This document shows positions 1 through 6,833 of a stretch of DNA of 11,374 nucleotides, piece by piece; within the stretch, counting starts at the first letter, position 1, and each line of letters begins with the position of its first letter. The translations under genes were made by a program, and so were the position numbers. The notes under the pieces were generated by a model that did not search any database, was not told where the DNA came from, and saw only the letters and a list, made by a program, of their open reading frames with translations. The DNA is from Savagea sp. Lineage in GTDB: Bacteria > Bacillota > Bacilli > Bacillales_A > Planococcaceae. The stretch spans positions 1 through 11,374 of the forward strand of contig JASLCF010000028.1 in NCBI GenBank assembly GCA_030146155.1, read 5' to 3'.

Positions 1-1
1 G

Positions 2-367
2 TTACCTTTAGAAGAACAACCTTTGCAAGTGAAGCAGAATGTCCTGATGTTAAATACAATTCATATCCTTGAAGAAGATACAGATGTAATTACTGTACAC
101 TATATTCGACCTTCTTTTTGGAACCACGAAAAATCACCGATACAATTTGAAATAACTGAGAAGGGCGAGCTCAATATGGCCATTCGTTCGTCCGTTGTTC
201 AAGCAGATGTCATTTCGACGCCTGTCAGCCTTTATTCAAAAGATATAGCTAAGACATCTGATGTTTTCATAGGAGGCGACTTCCTAGGCAATATGTATGG
301 GTATGTACAACTCATTGTTCCAGACGGCTATCCTGTTGAAGTTGAAGGTTCTCCTTATTTTCCGTGA
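2..367 (+). CDS. C-terminal part of an unrecognised protein (5' end outside window)
   Basis: The frame is open from the first complete codon (position 2) to the TGA at 365-367, so the gene very probably begins upstream. A TTG at 23 could be read as a start, but no ribosome binding site precedes it and the codons before it continue without a stop. About 121 residues are visible. They are hydrophilic with alternating beta-prone stretches, have no obvious membrane segment, and end in a Gly/Pro/Tyr-rich section (GGDFLGNMYGYVQL, then PDGYPVEVEGSPYFP). I do not recognise the family and assign no function. It is convergent with the ABC transporter operon. The hairpin at 405-447 lies between them and could also stop this transcript. 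Confidence 0.6.
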   Translation, partial: LPLEEQPLQVKQNVLMLNTIHILEEDTDVITVHYIRPSFWNHEKSPIQFEITEKGELNMAIRSSVVQADVISTPVSLYSKDIAKTSDVFIGGDFLGNMYGYVQLIVPDGYPVEVEGSPYFP

Positions 368-404
368 AATAACAAAAAAATAGCGCTGTGTGCTCAGACG
401 TAAA

Positions 405-447
405 AGACCCTTCCCATCAAATGTTTACCTTTTGATTGGAGGGGTCT
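405..447 (-). terminator. Terminator-like hairpin after the ABC transporter operon
   Basis: AGACCCTTCCCATCAAA (405-421) pairs with TTTGATTGGAGGGGTCT (431-447): 17 positions with one G-U wobble and one mismatch, around a 9-base loop. Read on the minus strand the stem is followed by TTTT (402-405), and a run of seven T lies further on (374-380). This fits termination of the minus-strand operon ending at 489. On the plus strand no T run follows, so termination of the 2-367 gene is less certain. Confidence 0.6.
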
Positions 448-488
448 GCTGTTAGGATAAATATGTTCTTTAAAGCCGAATAATCCTC

Positions 489-1172
489 TTAGTCTTTTAC
501 AAGCTGATCTATTCTTTCTACAGTGATTCCACGTTTTGCGAATTGTTGCATGTAATAGTCATCCTCACCAAGATGTAGAATACGCTCAGTCACTTCAGTG
601 AGTTCATCCATATCATGAGAAATCAATACAATTGTTGTTCCTTGTTGCGAAAGGTGTAACAATGCTGTCTGAATTTCTAATTTTGAACGCAAATCAATGC
701 CAACAGTAGGTTCATCTAATAGTAACAATTCAGGTGATTGAATTAATGTAAGAGCGAGATTTAATTTTCTTTTCATTCCGCCAGATAATTCGCTTCCATT
801 TTGCTGCCAGGCGTCTAAGCTAACAGATTGGCAAATCTCCCTTAATTGTTGTTCACTTTTTTTAGGGCGATTAAATTGATTGAAAAACTGCATGTTTTCT
901 GCGACTGTAAAATCTTCTAAGATAGCAAGTTGTTGAGGAACAAAGCCGATGTGTTGTCTGATTTTCTTAACGTGTGAATACGATTTGTTTTTAAAAGATA
1001 GGATGCCACTAGAAGGTTGCTGTAAAGTCGCAAGAATATGCATTAATGTAGACTTCCCAGCCCCATTTTTCCCTACTAAACCAACAATTTGTCCTGCTGG
1101 AATGGTGAAGCTCACATCCTGTAAGACTTCTTTTTTATGGTAATGATGAAAAAGATGTTCGACTTTTAACAA
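489..1172 (-). CDS. ABC transporter ATP-binding protein (ABC-2 exporter type)
   Basis: This is the cytoplasmic ATPase that powers the two permeases encoded just upstream. All the nucleotide-binding motifs are present in its 227 residues: Walker A GKNGAGKST (34-42), Q-loop VPQQ (78-81), signature LSGGMKRK (129-136), Walker B LLLLDEP (149-155) followed by the D-loop, and the switch His in LISHD (H186). The size and the GGMKRKLNLA signature are typical of ATPases that pair with ABC-2 type exporters (CcmA/DrrA/NatA-like). The start is TTG at 1172: the in-frame codons upstream reach a TAG with no ATG between, and AGGAGG (1186-1181) sits 8 bases before it. The nearby ATG is in another frame and stops at once. 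The first 38 bases overlap the end of the preceding permease gene, which suggests translational coupling. It is the last gene of the operon. The substrate cannot be read from the sequence. Confidence 0.93.
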   Translation of the reverse strand: MLKVEHLFHHYHKKEVLQDVSFTIPAGQIVGLVGKNGAGKSTLMHILATLQQPSSGILSFKNKSYSHVKKIRQHIGFVPQQLAILEDFTVAENMQFFNQFNRPKKSEQQLREICQSVSLDAWQQNGSELSGGMKRKLNLALTLIQSPELLLLDEPTVGIDLRSKLEIQTALLHLSQQGTTIVLISHDMDELTEVTERILHLGEDDYYMQQFAKRGITVERIDQLVKD

Positions 1173-2196
1173 ACCATTTCCCTCCTAATCCGATGGCAAT
1201 CAGAATAGCAATGTATCCAAAAGCCAATGTTTGTTGTTGAAATGCGACAAGTGGATGCCAAGGTTGAAGTGTATGTGATGGTAAAAAGAATGTGCTCATG
1301 AAAACAAACAATAGGAGAGTCGTTCCTGATACAAATTGTTTCGTTGTTTTACTCCATAATAACAGGAAGTAGCCTGTAAGAGCTGCGGTCAACCATAAAA
1401 AAAGATAACTGATTAAGTAATCGATTGTATATTGAAAAGCAACAATCATAGAATAAATGATCACAAACAAAGAGGTCACGATTACACTTTGCATGATGAA
1501 ATAGCGTTCAATAGAAGAATAAATGAAAGGCAATCTGAAATGAAGCCCCGCTTGATTTTCTTGAACGAACTGTAAACTGTAACTGATGATAGAAAAAAAG
1601 CTGAAAAACCCAAAAAGAAGCAAAGGGATATTTGTATTTGTTTGCTGTTGAGTGGCTCCGTGTTTGAATGAGACAGTCAGCAATTGTTGTTGTTCTTTAA
1701 TTATTGCTACGTCTTTTTCCATCGTTGTCAAGAGAATGGGTTGTTGTATCAATGCTTCTGATTCTGAATGAATCTGATACAGTAAGGCACGCGTTTGAAC
1801 AAGAGATTGAATCATTTCTTTAGCAATTGGATAGGCAAATGAAAGGTTTGAGTACGAGCTTTCAATTACACGATCCCTCGCTCCTTTTTTTATTTGTTCT
1901 TCAAACCCTTGTTGGATTGTAAATGAACTATCAATTTGTTGGGTCAGTATAGCCGATTCAATTTGAGTATCATTTACTTCTATTAATTGAAAGTAGGGGC
2001 CTTCTTTTAGTTGTCGAATCAGTCGTTTAGATTCTTGAGTTTGGTCAAGATCAATCACTGCAATAGGGATTGTTAATTCTTCTTGCTGTGCAATCAATTG
2101 AACAGTAAGCCACGTCCCTACGATGGGAAGAACGATTAAACCTATAAAAAACAAAAAATGTTTCTTTATGAGTTGCAAACGGATGGAGAGGTGCAT
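1135..2196 (-). CDS. ABC-2 type permease, second of a paralogous pair
   Basis: Integral membrane subunit of the transporter, 353 residues from the chosen start. The architecture is that of ABC-2 permeases: one N-terminal membrane helix (FLFFIGLIVLPIVGTWLTV), a long extracellular domain of roughly 150-180 residues, then about five hydrophobic helices in the C-terminal half. The frame is open back to an ATG at 2241, but the ATG at 2196 is preferred. It has AGGAGG (2210-2205) 8 bases upstream, begins a normal basic N-terminus (MHLSIRLQLIKK), and overlaps the stop of the previous gene in a TAATG arrangement. The extracellular domain is visibly homologous to the neighbouring permease: VIDLDQTQESKRLIRQL here, VVNNDHSEETKMLTRLL there. 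The two probably form a heterodimeric channel with the ATPase at 489-1172. The family assignment is solid; the substrate is unknown. Confidence 0.88.
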   Translation of the reverse strand: MHLSIRLQLIKKHFLFFIGLIVLPIVGTWLTVQLIAQQEELTIPIAVIDLDQTQESKRLIRQLKEGPYFQLIEVNDTQIESAILTQQIDSSFTIQQGFEEQIKKGARDRVIESSYSNLSFAYPIAKEMIQSLVQTRALLYQIHSESEALIQQPILLTTMEKDVAIIKEQQQLLTVSFKHGATQQQTNTNIPLLLFGFFSFFSIISYSLQFVQENQAGLHFRLPFIYSSIERYFIMQSVIVTSLFVIIYSMIVAFQYTIDYLISYLFLWLTAALTGYFLLLWSKTTKQFVSGTTLLLFVFMSTFFLPSHTLQPWHPLVAFQQQTLAFGYIAILIAIGLGGKWFVKSRTSFSSLP

Positions 2197-3410
2197 TACA
2201 CATTCCTCCTTTGAAGTAACTGAATGACAATGAGTATACATAAAATGAACAAAAAGCTAGTTGTATTGACACTGTAATGAGCAGTTAAACGCTCTTCAAT
2301 GACGATTTTATGTGCCCATAATAAACTTTCATAAGGGAAGAGAACAGGGCTTATGTTTTGTATCCACTCAGGTAAATAATGTGGAGGTAAAAAAGCGCCG
2401 CTCATCGCCAATAGAATAAAAAGAACAAGCAGGTGACTATACATTTGAAGTGATTGTGAAGGCAATAAGCGTTCTATTATTTTAAGCAAGAGTATCCAGT
2501 TCATGAAGGCAAGTGTAAACAAATAGAAAAGTCTACGTAAATCTTCAAAAATAATAGAGTCAAAAAAAAGACTGCTTATTCCAAGTAATCCAACTTGAAG
2601 CGGTAAGACAATGAGGAGTACCGCTAACAAGTGAGCGTAATCAATCGTGAGAGATTGTACATTGAGTAACCTGAGACGTTGATGAATTGGCTGTTGAAAA
2701 GAAATTGTAAAGAAGTGATAGATCATCCAACCCCAAATGAACAAGAGAACAAGTAATCCATTCATTAAAAAATAAAGAACAGGAGAAGTTGCTTGTTGAT
2801 TCGTTGTTACCTGTTCATCCATTGTCACTTCTTTATTCAAAATAAAGAGCGCAGTACTCATAAATTGTTCCATTAAATAGTGTTCCTTTTTTGAAGAACT
2901 CCAATCAAGATGTTGAATCTGTTCATTGAGGTATAACAGATAGGCTTGTGCTTCATTTAAATAGCGACTGACCACTTCAGTAATTGTGTACAGCTGTGTG
3001 GCCTGTGCAAGTTGCTTGTCATTCCCTACAACAAGGAGTTCCATTGATTTGCCATTGTACATCGCCTCTGTAAAGCCTGTAGGAATCACTAGGTAACCTG
3101 CAATGAGGTTTTCTGTGAGATCTGTTTGAGCAATATCTTCACTGAGGTCATCGAAATGAAATTGCCCCTCAAGTAATTGATTAGAGGTAAGCAAACGAGT
3201 CAGCATTTTCGTTTCTTCTGAGTGATCATTATTTACGACTGCAAAGAAAGTAGGTGAATCTTGTTCTTGAGGAAGCAGATTCAAAAGGGTGATATAAAAA
3301 GCAAATAGGATGAAAAAAGGAAAAAGCAAAAGAAGAAAAAGCGTGAGCCACTTTTTCTTCCCTTGCTTTAATAAATGAACGGTGAATAATTTGAATTGCT
3401 GCATATTCAT
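2196..3410 (-). CDS. ABC-2 type permease, first of a paralogous pair
   Basis: Integral membrane subunit of 404 residues. A basic N-terminus (LLKQGKKKW) precedes a strong first helix (LTLFLLLLFPFFILFAFYI). An extracellular domain of about 170 residues follows, then five or so hydrophobic segments ending near the C-terminus. The extracellular domain carries the features common in ABC-2 permeases: an AVVNND-type strand, then IAGYLVIPTGFTEAMYNGKS. The downstream paralogue aligns to both. The start is ATG at 3410. A second ATG six bases on is possible, and the ribosome binding site is weak (GTGAG), 19 bases after the stop of the upstream gene, so translation may depend partly on reinitiation. Its stop overlaps the next start by one base (TAATG), consistent with fixed stoichiometry of the two permeases. 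Confidence 0.88.
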   Translation of the reverse strand: MNMQQFKLFTVHLLKQGKKKWLTLFLLLLFPFFILFAFYITLLNLLPQEQDSPTFFAVVNNDHSEETKMLTRLLTSNQLLEGQFHFDDLSEDIAQTDLTENLIAGYLVIPTGFTEAMYNGKSMELLVVGNDKQLAQATQLYTITEVVSRYLNEAQAYLLYLNEQIQHLDWSSSKKEHYLMEQFMSTALFILNKEVTMDEQVTTNQQATSPVLYFLMNGLLVLLFIWGWMIYHFFTISFQQPIHQRLRLLNVQSLTIDYAHLLAVLLIVLPLQVGLLGISSLFFDSIIFEDLRRLFYLFTLAFMNWILLLKIIERLLPSQSLQMYSHLLVLFILLAMSGAFLPPHYLPEWIQNISPVLFPYESLLWAHKIVIEERLTAHYSVNTTSFLFILCILIVIQLLQRRNV

Positions 3411-3429
3411 AATGAATCACTCACTTTAA

Positions 3430-5055
3430 TTAAACTTCACTATCTTCTTCGTCTTCTTCAAATTCCCAATCAAAATCTTCATCTTCAAAATCCCATTCAT
3501 CTTCATCCCATTCTTCATCAAAAGCAGGCATCAACCCACCAAAGATAGAAGAGAATATTTCTTGGAACTGAGCCATTTCCTCTTCAAAATAAAGAGCGAG
3601 TTCGTCAGTCGAAAGGGCGTCTAAATCCTTAATAGTTCCTTCAGGTATTACATGAATAGACTTCACCTTTTTGCTTGTTGATTGAACAACTAATTGGATA
3701 TCTTCTGCAGTGACCACTTCAGGAATATTTAATCCCACTCTTTGAGTTGTAGCCATTTGATCACTTTCATAAGTTGTTTCGCCTGTCCACTTAAGTTGCA
3801 TTGTATCACCTAGGACATTAATGTCAGCAGTACGTGTGAAGTTTCTTTTTCCTTTTGCAATTTGTTCATCCATTTGAACTTTTGCAAGTTGTTCACCTGC
3901 ACCAGAAATTGTGTAAACATGTGTGCGTTTATCTTTTTCTTCTGTAACTTTGCCTGCTAATGTAAACTTATCTTCGGGATACTCTTTGTCGTATCCTTCA
4001 TAGAGGAATTGCTCATTTGATTTTCCGAATGTATGCTGTCCAGTGACGACGAAGGCTGAGCCACCGTTATCTTCAAATGTGAGTTGTCGTTGAACGATTG
4101 ATCCACCGTTTGTCCAAATAATAGATTCAACAGATGCGTCAGGTTCTTCGGCTTTCATCTCAGTCACCAGTTCGTCGATAGATGTTTTCCATTCTTCAAA
4201 TGAATTAGGGAGCCCACTATCTGTATCCATAGGTGTATTGATATAAGATTGGAAAATCTTAAACACCTTTTCATCATTTTTAATTTTTTCAGCAATCGCT
4301 ACTGCTGTTGTTTGAATTTGTTTCCCATTCAGTGTCATCGTTATTTTATCCGTATTGATGGCATTATCAAAGACTGTAATTTTTTCTTTTTCATCTTTAA
4401 AAGCATCATCAGATAAACTATCGTAAGCGGCTTGTCCGATTGTTTTTTGTAAATATTGCATATCTTTATCAGGCATAATCGAAGACTGTTGTTCAATCAG
4501 TTTGACAAAATCAATCACTTCATTATCTGTCGTTCCGTTCTCTTCATTGTACAATTCGTTAATTTTTTTATCGGAAATTTTTAAAATTTCTGAGAAAAAT
4601 GGTAATTGAACATAGAGGTCATGTTCATGAATTGCAAAAAGAGTATCTTTTAACTCAATGCCAAACATTTTAGCTGAAAATGAGGCATCTAATTGTTTCT
4701 TTTTGAAATCCGTGTTGGAAGTTAGGTGTAACTGAGCATTTTTCGCCATTTCGGGTGGAATACCCATACGAAGAAATGCATCTTCTTGACCTTCTAGTGT
4801 CAAGTTTAAGTCAGACGTCATCGGGTGAGATTGACTCATCTGATAAAAATCCAACTCTTCTTTGAAGTACGAGCTATACTGTTCAGTCAATTGTGTGAAT
4901 GTAGTTCGCTCTGCTTTGAAATAATTCGCTTTTGTTGAATTAGAAAACATAGCAAATACTGCAACGCCCCCACCGATAATCAAAGCGATTAATATACCTA
5001 TGATTCCTATTACTTTACCCTTGCTTTTCTTCTTTTCTACTACTGGTTGATTCAT
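3430..5055 (-). CDS. Membrane-anchored extracellular protein with acidic, aromatic-rich tail; transporter partner
   Basis: 541 residues. A short Lys-rich cytoplasmic N-terminus (EKKKSKGK) leads into one membrane helix (about 13-37). By the positive-inside rule, residues 40-541 should lie outside the cell. The long middle part has alternating strand-like segments, with many lines such as FKKKQLDASFSAKMFGIEL, and no Cys lipobox or catalytic motif that I can see. The last 33 residues (509-541; bases 3433-3531) hold 21 Asp/Glu and 7 Trp/Phe and no basic residue. The ribosome binding site AAGGAG lies about 11 bases before the ATG. As first gene of the operon, 19 bases before the permease pair, it is probably an accessory, substrate-binding or chaperone-like partner of the exporter. 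It may belong to a Pfam DUF seen beside ABC-2 operons in Bacillus relatives (DUF6583 comes to mind), but I cannot confirm this. Function unknown. Confidence 0.85.
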   Translation of the reverse strand: MNQPVVEKKKSKGKVIGIIGILIALIIGGGVAVFAMFSNSTKANYFKAERTTFTQLTEQYSSYFKEELDFYQMSQSHPMTSDLNLTLEGQEDAFLRMGIPPEMAKNAQLHLTSNTDFKKKQLDASFSAKMFGIELKDTLFAIHEHDLYVQLPFFSEILKISDKKINELYNEENGTTDNEVIDFVKLIEQQSSIMPDKDMQYLQKTIGQAAYDSLSDDAFKDEKEKITVFDNAINTDKITMTLNGKQIQTTAVAIAEKIKNDEKVFKIFQSYINTPMDTDSGLPNSFEEWKTSIDELVTEMKAEEPDASVESIIWTNGGSIVQRQLTFEDNGGSAFVVTGQHTFGKSNEQFLYEGYDKEYPEDKFTLAGKVTEEKDKRTHVYTISGAGEQLAKVQMDEQIAKGKRNFTRTADINVLGDTMQLKWTGETTYESDQMATTQRVGLNIPEVVTAEDIQLVVQSTSKKVKSIHVIPEGTIKDLDALSTDELALYFEEEMAQFQEIFSSIFGGLMPAFDEEWDEDEWDFEDEDFDWEFEEDEEDSEV

Positions 5056-5100
5056 TAACGAATCTCTCCTTTATCGTTCATTTACAAATAACTCTCTCTA

Positions 5101-5129
5101 GTTATAACATTGTGAAAACTCAGTGACAA
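5101..5129 (-). promoter_or_regulatory. Sigma-A-type promoter of the ABC transporter operon
   Basis: On the minus strand TTGTCA (5129-5124), a 17-base spacer and TATAAC (5106-5101) form a near-consensus promoter, with TG one base before the -10 (extended -10). Transcription would start near 5094, about 40 bases before the ATG at 5055. It lies just past the terminator of the DegV gene, so the four-gene operon appears to be its own transcription unit. Confidence 0.7.
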
Positions 5130-5139
5130 CCTCAAACAG

Positions 5140-5178
5140 AAAAATACCCGATACTTACTATTCAAATAATAGTATCGG
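5140..5178 (-). terminator. Intrinsic terminator after the DegV gene
   Basis: Read on the minus strand, an 8-bp stem CCGATACT/AGTATCGG (5178-5171 with 5155-5148) can extend outward past a mismatch through three A-T pairs. It is followed by TATTTTT (5146-5140). It lies 34 bases after the DegV stop codon and upstream of the next operon's promoter. Confidence 0.75.
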
Positions 5179-5211
5179 ATATAGAAATAGGAAATATTTA
5201 CTGGTTGTTCG

Positions 5212-6078
5212 TTAACTTTCTGTACCCTCTTCTTCAAACCAAAGAATAGCCAAAGTTTCTTCGCCGGCATGTACTGCGATTGTAGAACTAATATCACCTA
5301 TTTTTACTGTTAAATGAGGTGATTTTTCAAGAATTGCTTCTTTAAGTTGGTTTGCGCGGCTTTCAATATTCCCATGCATAATATATAACATAGACTGGAT
5401 TTGATTTTCTTTTTCATGTACACGATCGACTAAATATTGAAAAGCCTTTTTTTCAGAACGCACTTTGTCGAAAGGGAAAAGGTGACCATCTGCAGACATT
5501 TGTACGATGGGCTTTACTTTTAATAAACTACCTAAAAAATACTGAACACCGCCCATACGGCCGCCTTTGTAAAGTTGATCTAATTTTCCAATTAAAATAT
5601 AATTCTGTAATTTTCCTACTAATCGTTTCATGACTGTTAAAATATCCGCCAATGCTTTGCCTTCTTCATGAAGTTGTATGCCTCTCTCTACGATGTAGCT
5701 AATGCCATAAGACATGGATAGGGAGTCGATAATATGGACAGGGAATTCGGGTACAAGCGAAGCCCCGGCTGTAGATGAAGCAATCGTTCCACTTAACTCG
5801 CTAGAAATATGAACAGCAATTGCACAGTCATATCCTTTTGCGGCTAATTCCTTGTACAGTGCTTCAAAACTACCCGTTGAAGGTTGAGAAGTAGTTGGTA
5901 CAGCTTTTGTTGTATTGATTTTATGATAAAGTTCTTCTGTTGTTAAATTTTCTCCATCTACATATTGTTCATTTCCAAAATTAATGGTCAAAGGTGCAAC
6001 ATAGACATCAGGATGGGCTAAAAACTCATCTGAAACATAGGAAACACTGTCAATGACCCACGCAATTTTACTTTTCAT
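5212..6078 (-). CDS. DegV family protein (FakB-like fatty-acid-binding)
   Basis: 288 residues, the usual length of DegV proteins. In Gram-positive bacteria, characterised members (FakB) bind a free fatty acid and present it to the kinase FakA for acyl-phosphate synthesis and phospholipid incorporation. Visible family features are the opening IAWVIDSVSYVSDE (D10-S11), VPTTSQPSTG (60-69, the carboxylate-binding Thr-Ser loop), ISSELSGTIAS (91-101), IIDSLSMSYG (116-125), LDQLYKGGRMGG (166-177), LLKVKPI (185-191), and VHAGEE near the end (His270), which matches the conserved C-terminal His of the fatty-acid pocket. The start ATG at 6078 follows a G-rich but weak binding site (GTGGGG). I found no convincing promoter in the AT-rich gap to the divergent nitroreductase gene. 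No FakA gene lies in the window, so the fatty-acid role is inferred from the family. Confidence 0.92.
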   Translation of the reverse strand: MKSKIAWVIDSVSYVSDEFLAHPDVYVAPLTINFGNEQYVDGENLTTEELYHKINTTKAVPTTSQPSTGSFEALYKELAAKGYDCAIAVHISSELSGTIASSTAGASLVPEFPVHIIDSLSMSYGISYIVERGIQLHEEGKALADILTVMKRLVGKLQNYILIGKLDQLYKGGRMGGVQYFLGSLLKVKPIVQMSADGHLFPFDKVRSEKKAFQYLVDRVHEKENQIQSMLYIMHGNIESRANQLKEAILEKSPHLTVKIGDISSTIAVHAGEETLAILWFEEEGTES

Positions 6079-6175
6079 TCATAATCCCCACTTTACATTT
6101 AATGAATTTAATCTCATCTTAATACTATACTTTGAAAAGTAATAAAAAACGATAAAATATGACAAAAATCATATA

Positions 6176-6205
6176 TTAGAAATTAAATACGCCATACGGT
6201 ATAAT
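6176..6205 (+). promoter_or_regulatory. Probable promoter of the nitroreductase gene
   Basis: A perfect TATAAT (6200-6205) lies 28 bases before the ATG at 6234. The best -35 candidate, TTAGAA (6176-6181, 18-base spacer), is poor, so only the -10 is well supported. An AAGGGG binding site follows at 6221-6226. Confidence 0.5.
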
Positions 6206-6233
6206 AAAGAAAAAGAGACAAAGGGGAAAAATC

Positions 6234-6794
6234 ATGAACTTAACAGTTAGAGATGCAATTATTCAAAGGAGATCTGTCAAAAGTTTTACAGATCAACCTA
6301 TCCAACAAGAAGAAATCATTCGTATTTTAGAAGATGCAACTTGGGCTCCAAACCATGGCAATCGTAATCCTTGGCGTTTTATTGTAGCAACTGGAGAAGC
6401 AAATGAAACTTTAGTGGATGTTATTAAGGAGTTTGCTGTACCCAACTGGAAGCAATTAGATGAAGAGACGTTAGCGAAACAATTGCATAAATTTCGTTCG
6501 ATTGGCGGTGTAGCTTTTGTGATTGTTCCTGAAGATGTCCGTCAGAAAGAACGTTTAGAGGATTTTGGAGCAGCGAGTGCACTCATTCAAAACGCACAAC
6601 TTTTAGCATTGGACCGTGGAATAGGAAGTTGCTGGAAGACGCCACCGTTTTTAGATCACCCTAAATTTAGAGAACGTTTAGGTGTACAGTCAGGTGAACG
6701 GGTGATTAGCATGCTACAATTTGGTTATGCTGCGGTTGAGCCTAAAGCAAAAGAACGTATAGCGATTGATGAATTAGTAACGATATTTAAATAG
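6234..6794 (+). CDS. Nitroreductase family flavoprotein
   Basis: A 186-residue member of the small FMN-dependent nitroreductase group (YdjA/YfhC-like), probably a cytoplasmic NAD(P)H-dependent reductase of nitro compounds, quinones or similar electrophiles. The N-terminal RRSVKSF (12-18) supplies the phosphate-binding Arg-Arg-Ser. APNHGNRNPWRF (38-49) is the typical FMN-contact loop. The middle lacks the long helical insertion of larger relatives. GIGSCW (129-134) is the conserved glycine-containing segment near the flavin phosphate, and RVISMLQFGYA (156-166) closes the fold. Proteins of this family act as homodimers with FMN at the interface. The start ATG has AAGGGG 7 bases upstream. It is a single-gene unit between a divergent DegV gene and a convergent dipeptidase gene. 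The physiological substrate is not predictable. Confidence 0.9.
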   Translation: MNLTVRDAIIQRRSVKSFTDQPIQQEEIIRILEDATWAPNHGNRNPWRFIVATGEANETLVDVIKEFAVPNWKQLDEETLAKQLHKFRSIGGVAFVIVPEDVRQKERLEDFGAASALIQNAQLLALDRGIGSCWKTPPFLDHPKFRERLGVQSGERVISMLQFGYAAVEPKAKERIAIDELVTIFK

Positions 6795-6795
6795 T

Positions 6796-6829
6796 AAAAA
6801 GGTGATGGCTAATTGACCATCACCTTTTT
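6796..6829. terminator. Bidirectional intrinsic terminator between convergent genes
   Basis: AAAAAGGTGATGG (6796-6808) and CCATCACCTTTTT (6817-6829) form a perfect 13-bp inverted repeat around an 8-base loop. It gives a GC stem flanked by A on the left and T on the right, so it can end both the nitroreductase transcript (+) and the dipeptidase transcript (-). It begins two bases after the nitroreductase stop codon and ends five bases before the dipeptidase stop. Confidence 0.92.
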
Positions 6830-6833
6830 GTAT

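Noticed and set aside
2197..2241. Longer start at ATG 2241 for the second permease
   Set aside because: It would overlap the upstream gene by 46 bases with a Cys/His-rich start unlike a membrane protein, whereas ATG 2196 has an AGGAGG site 8 bases upstream.
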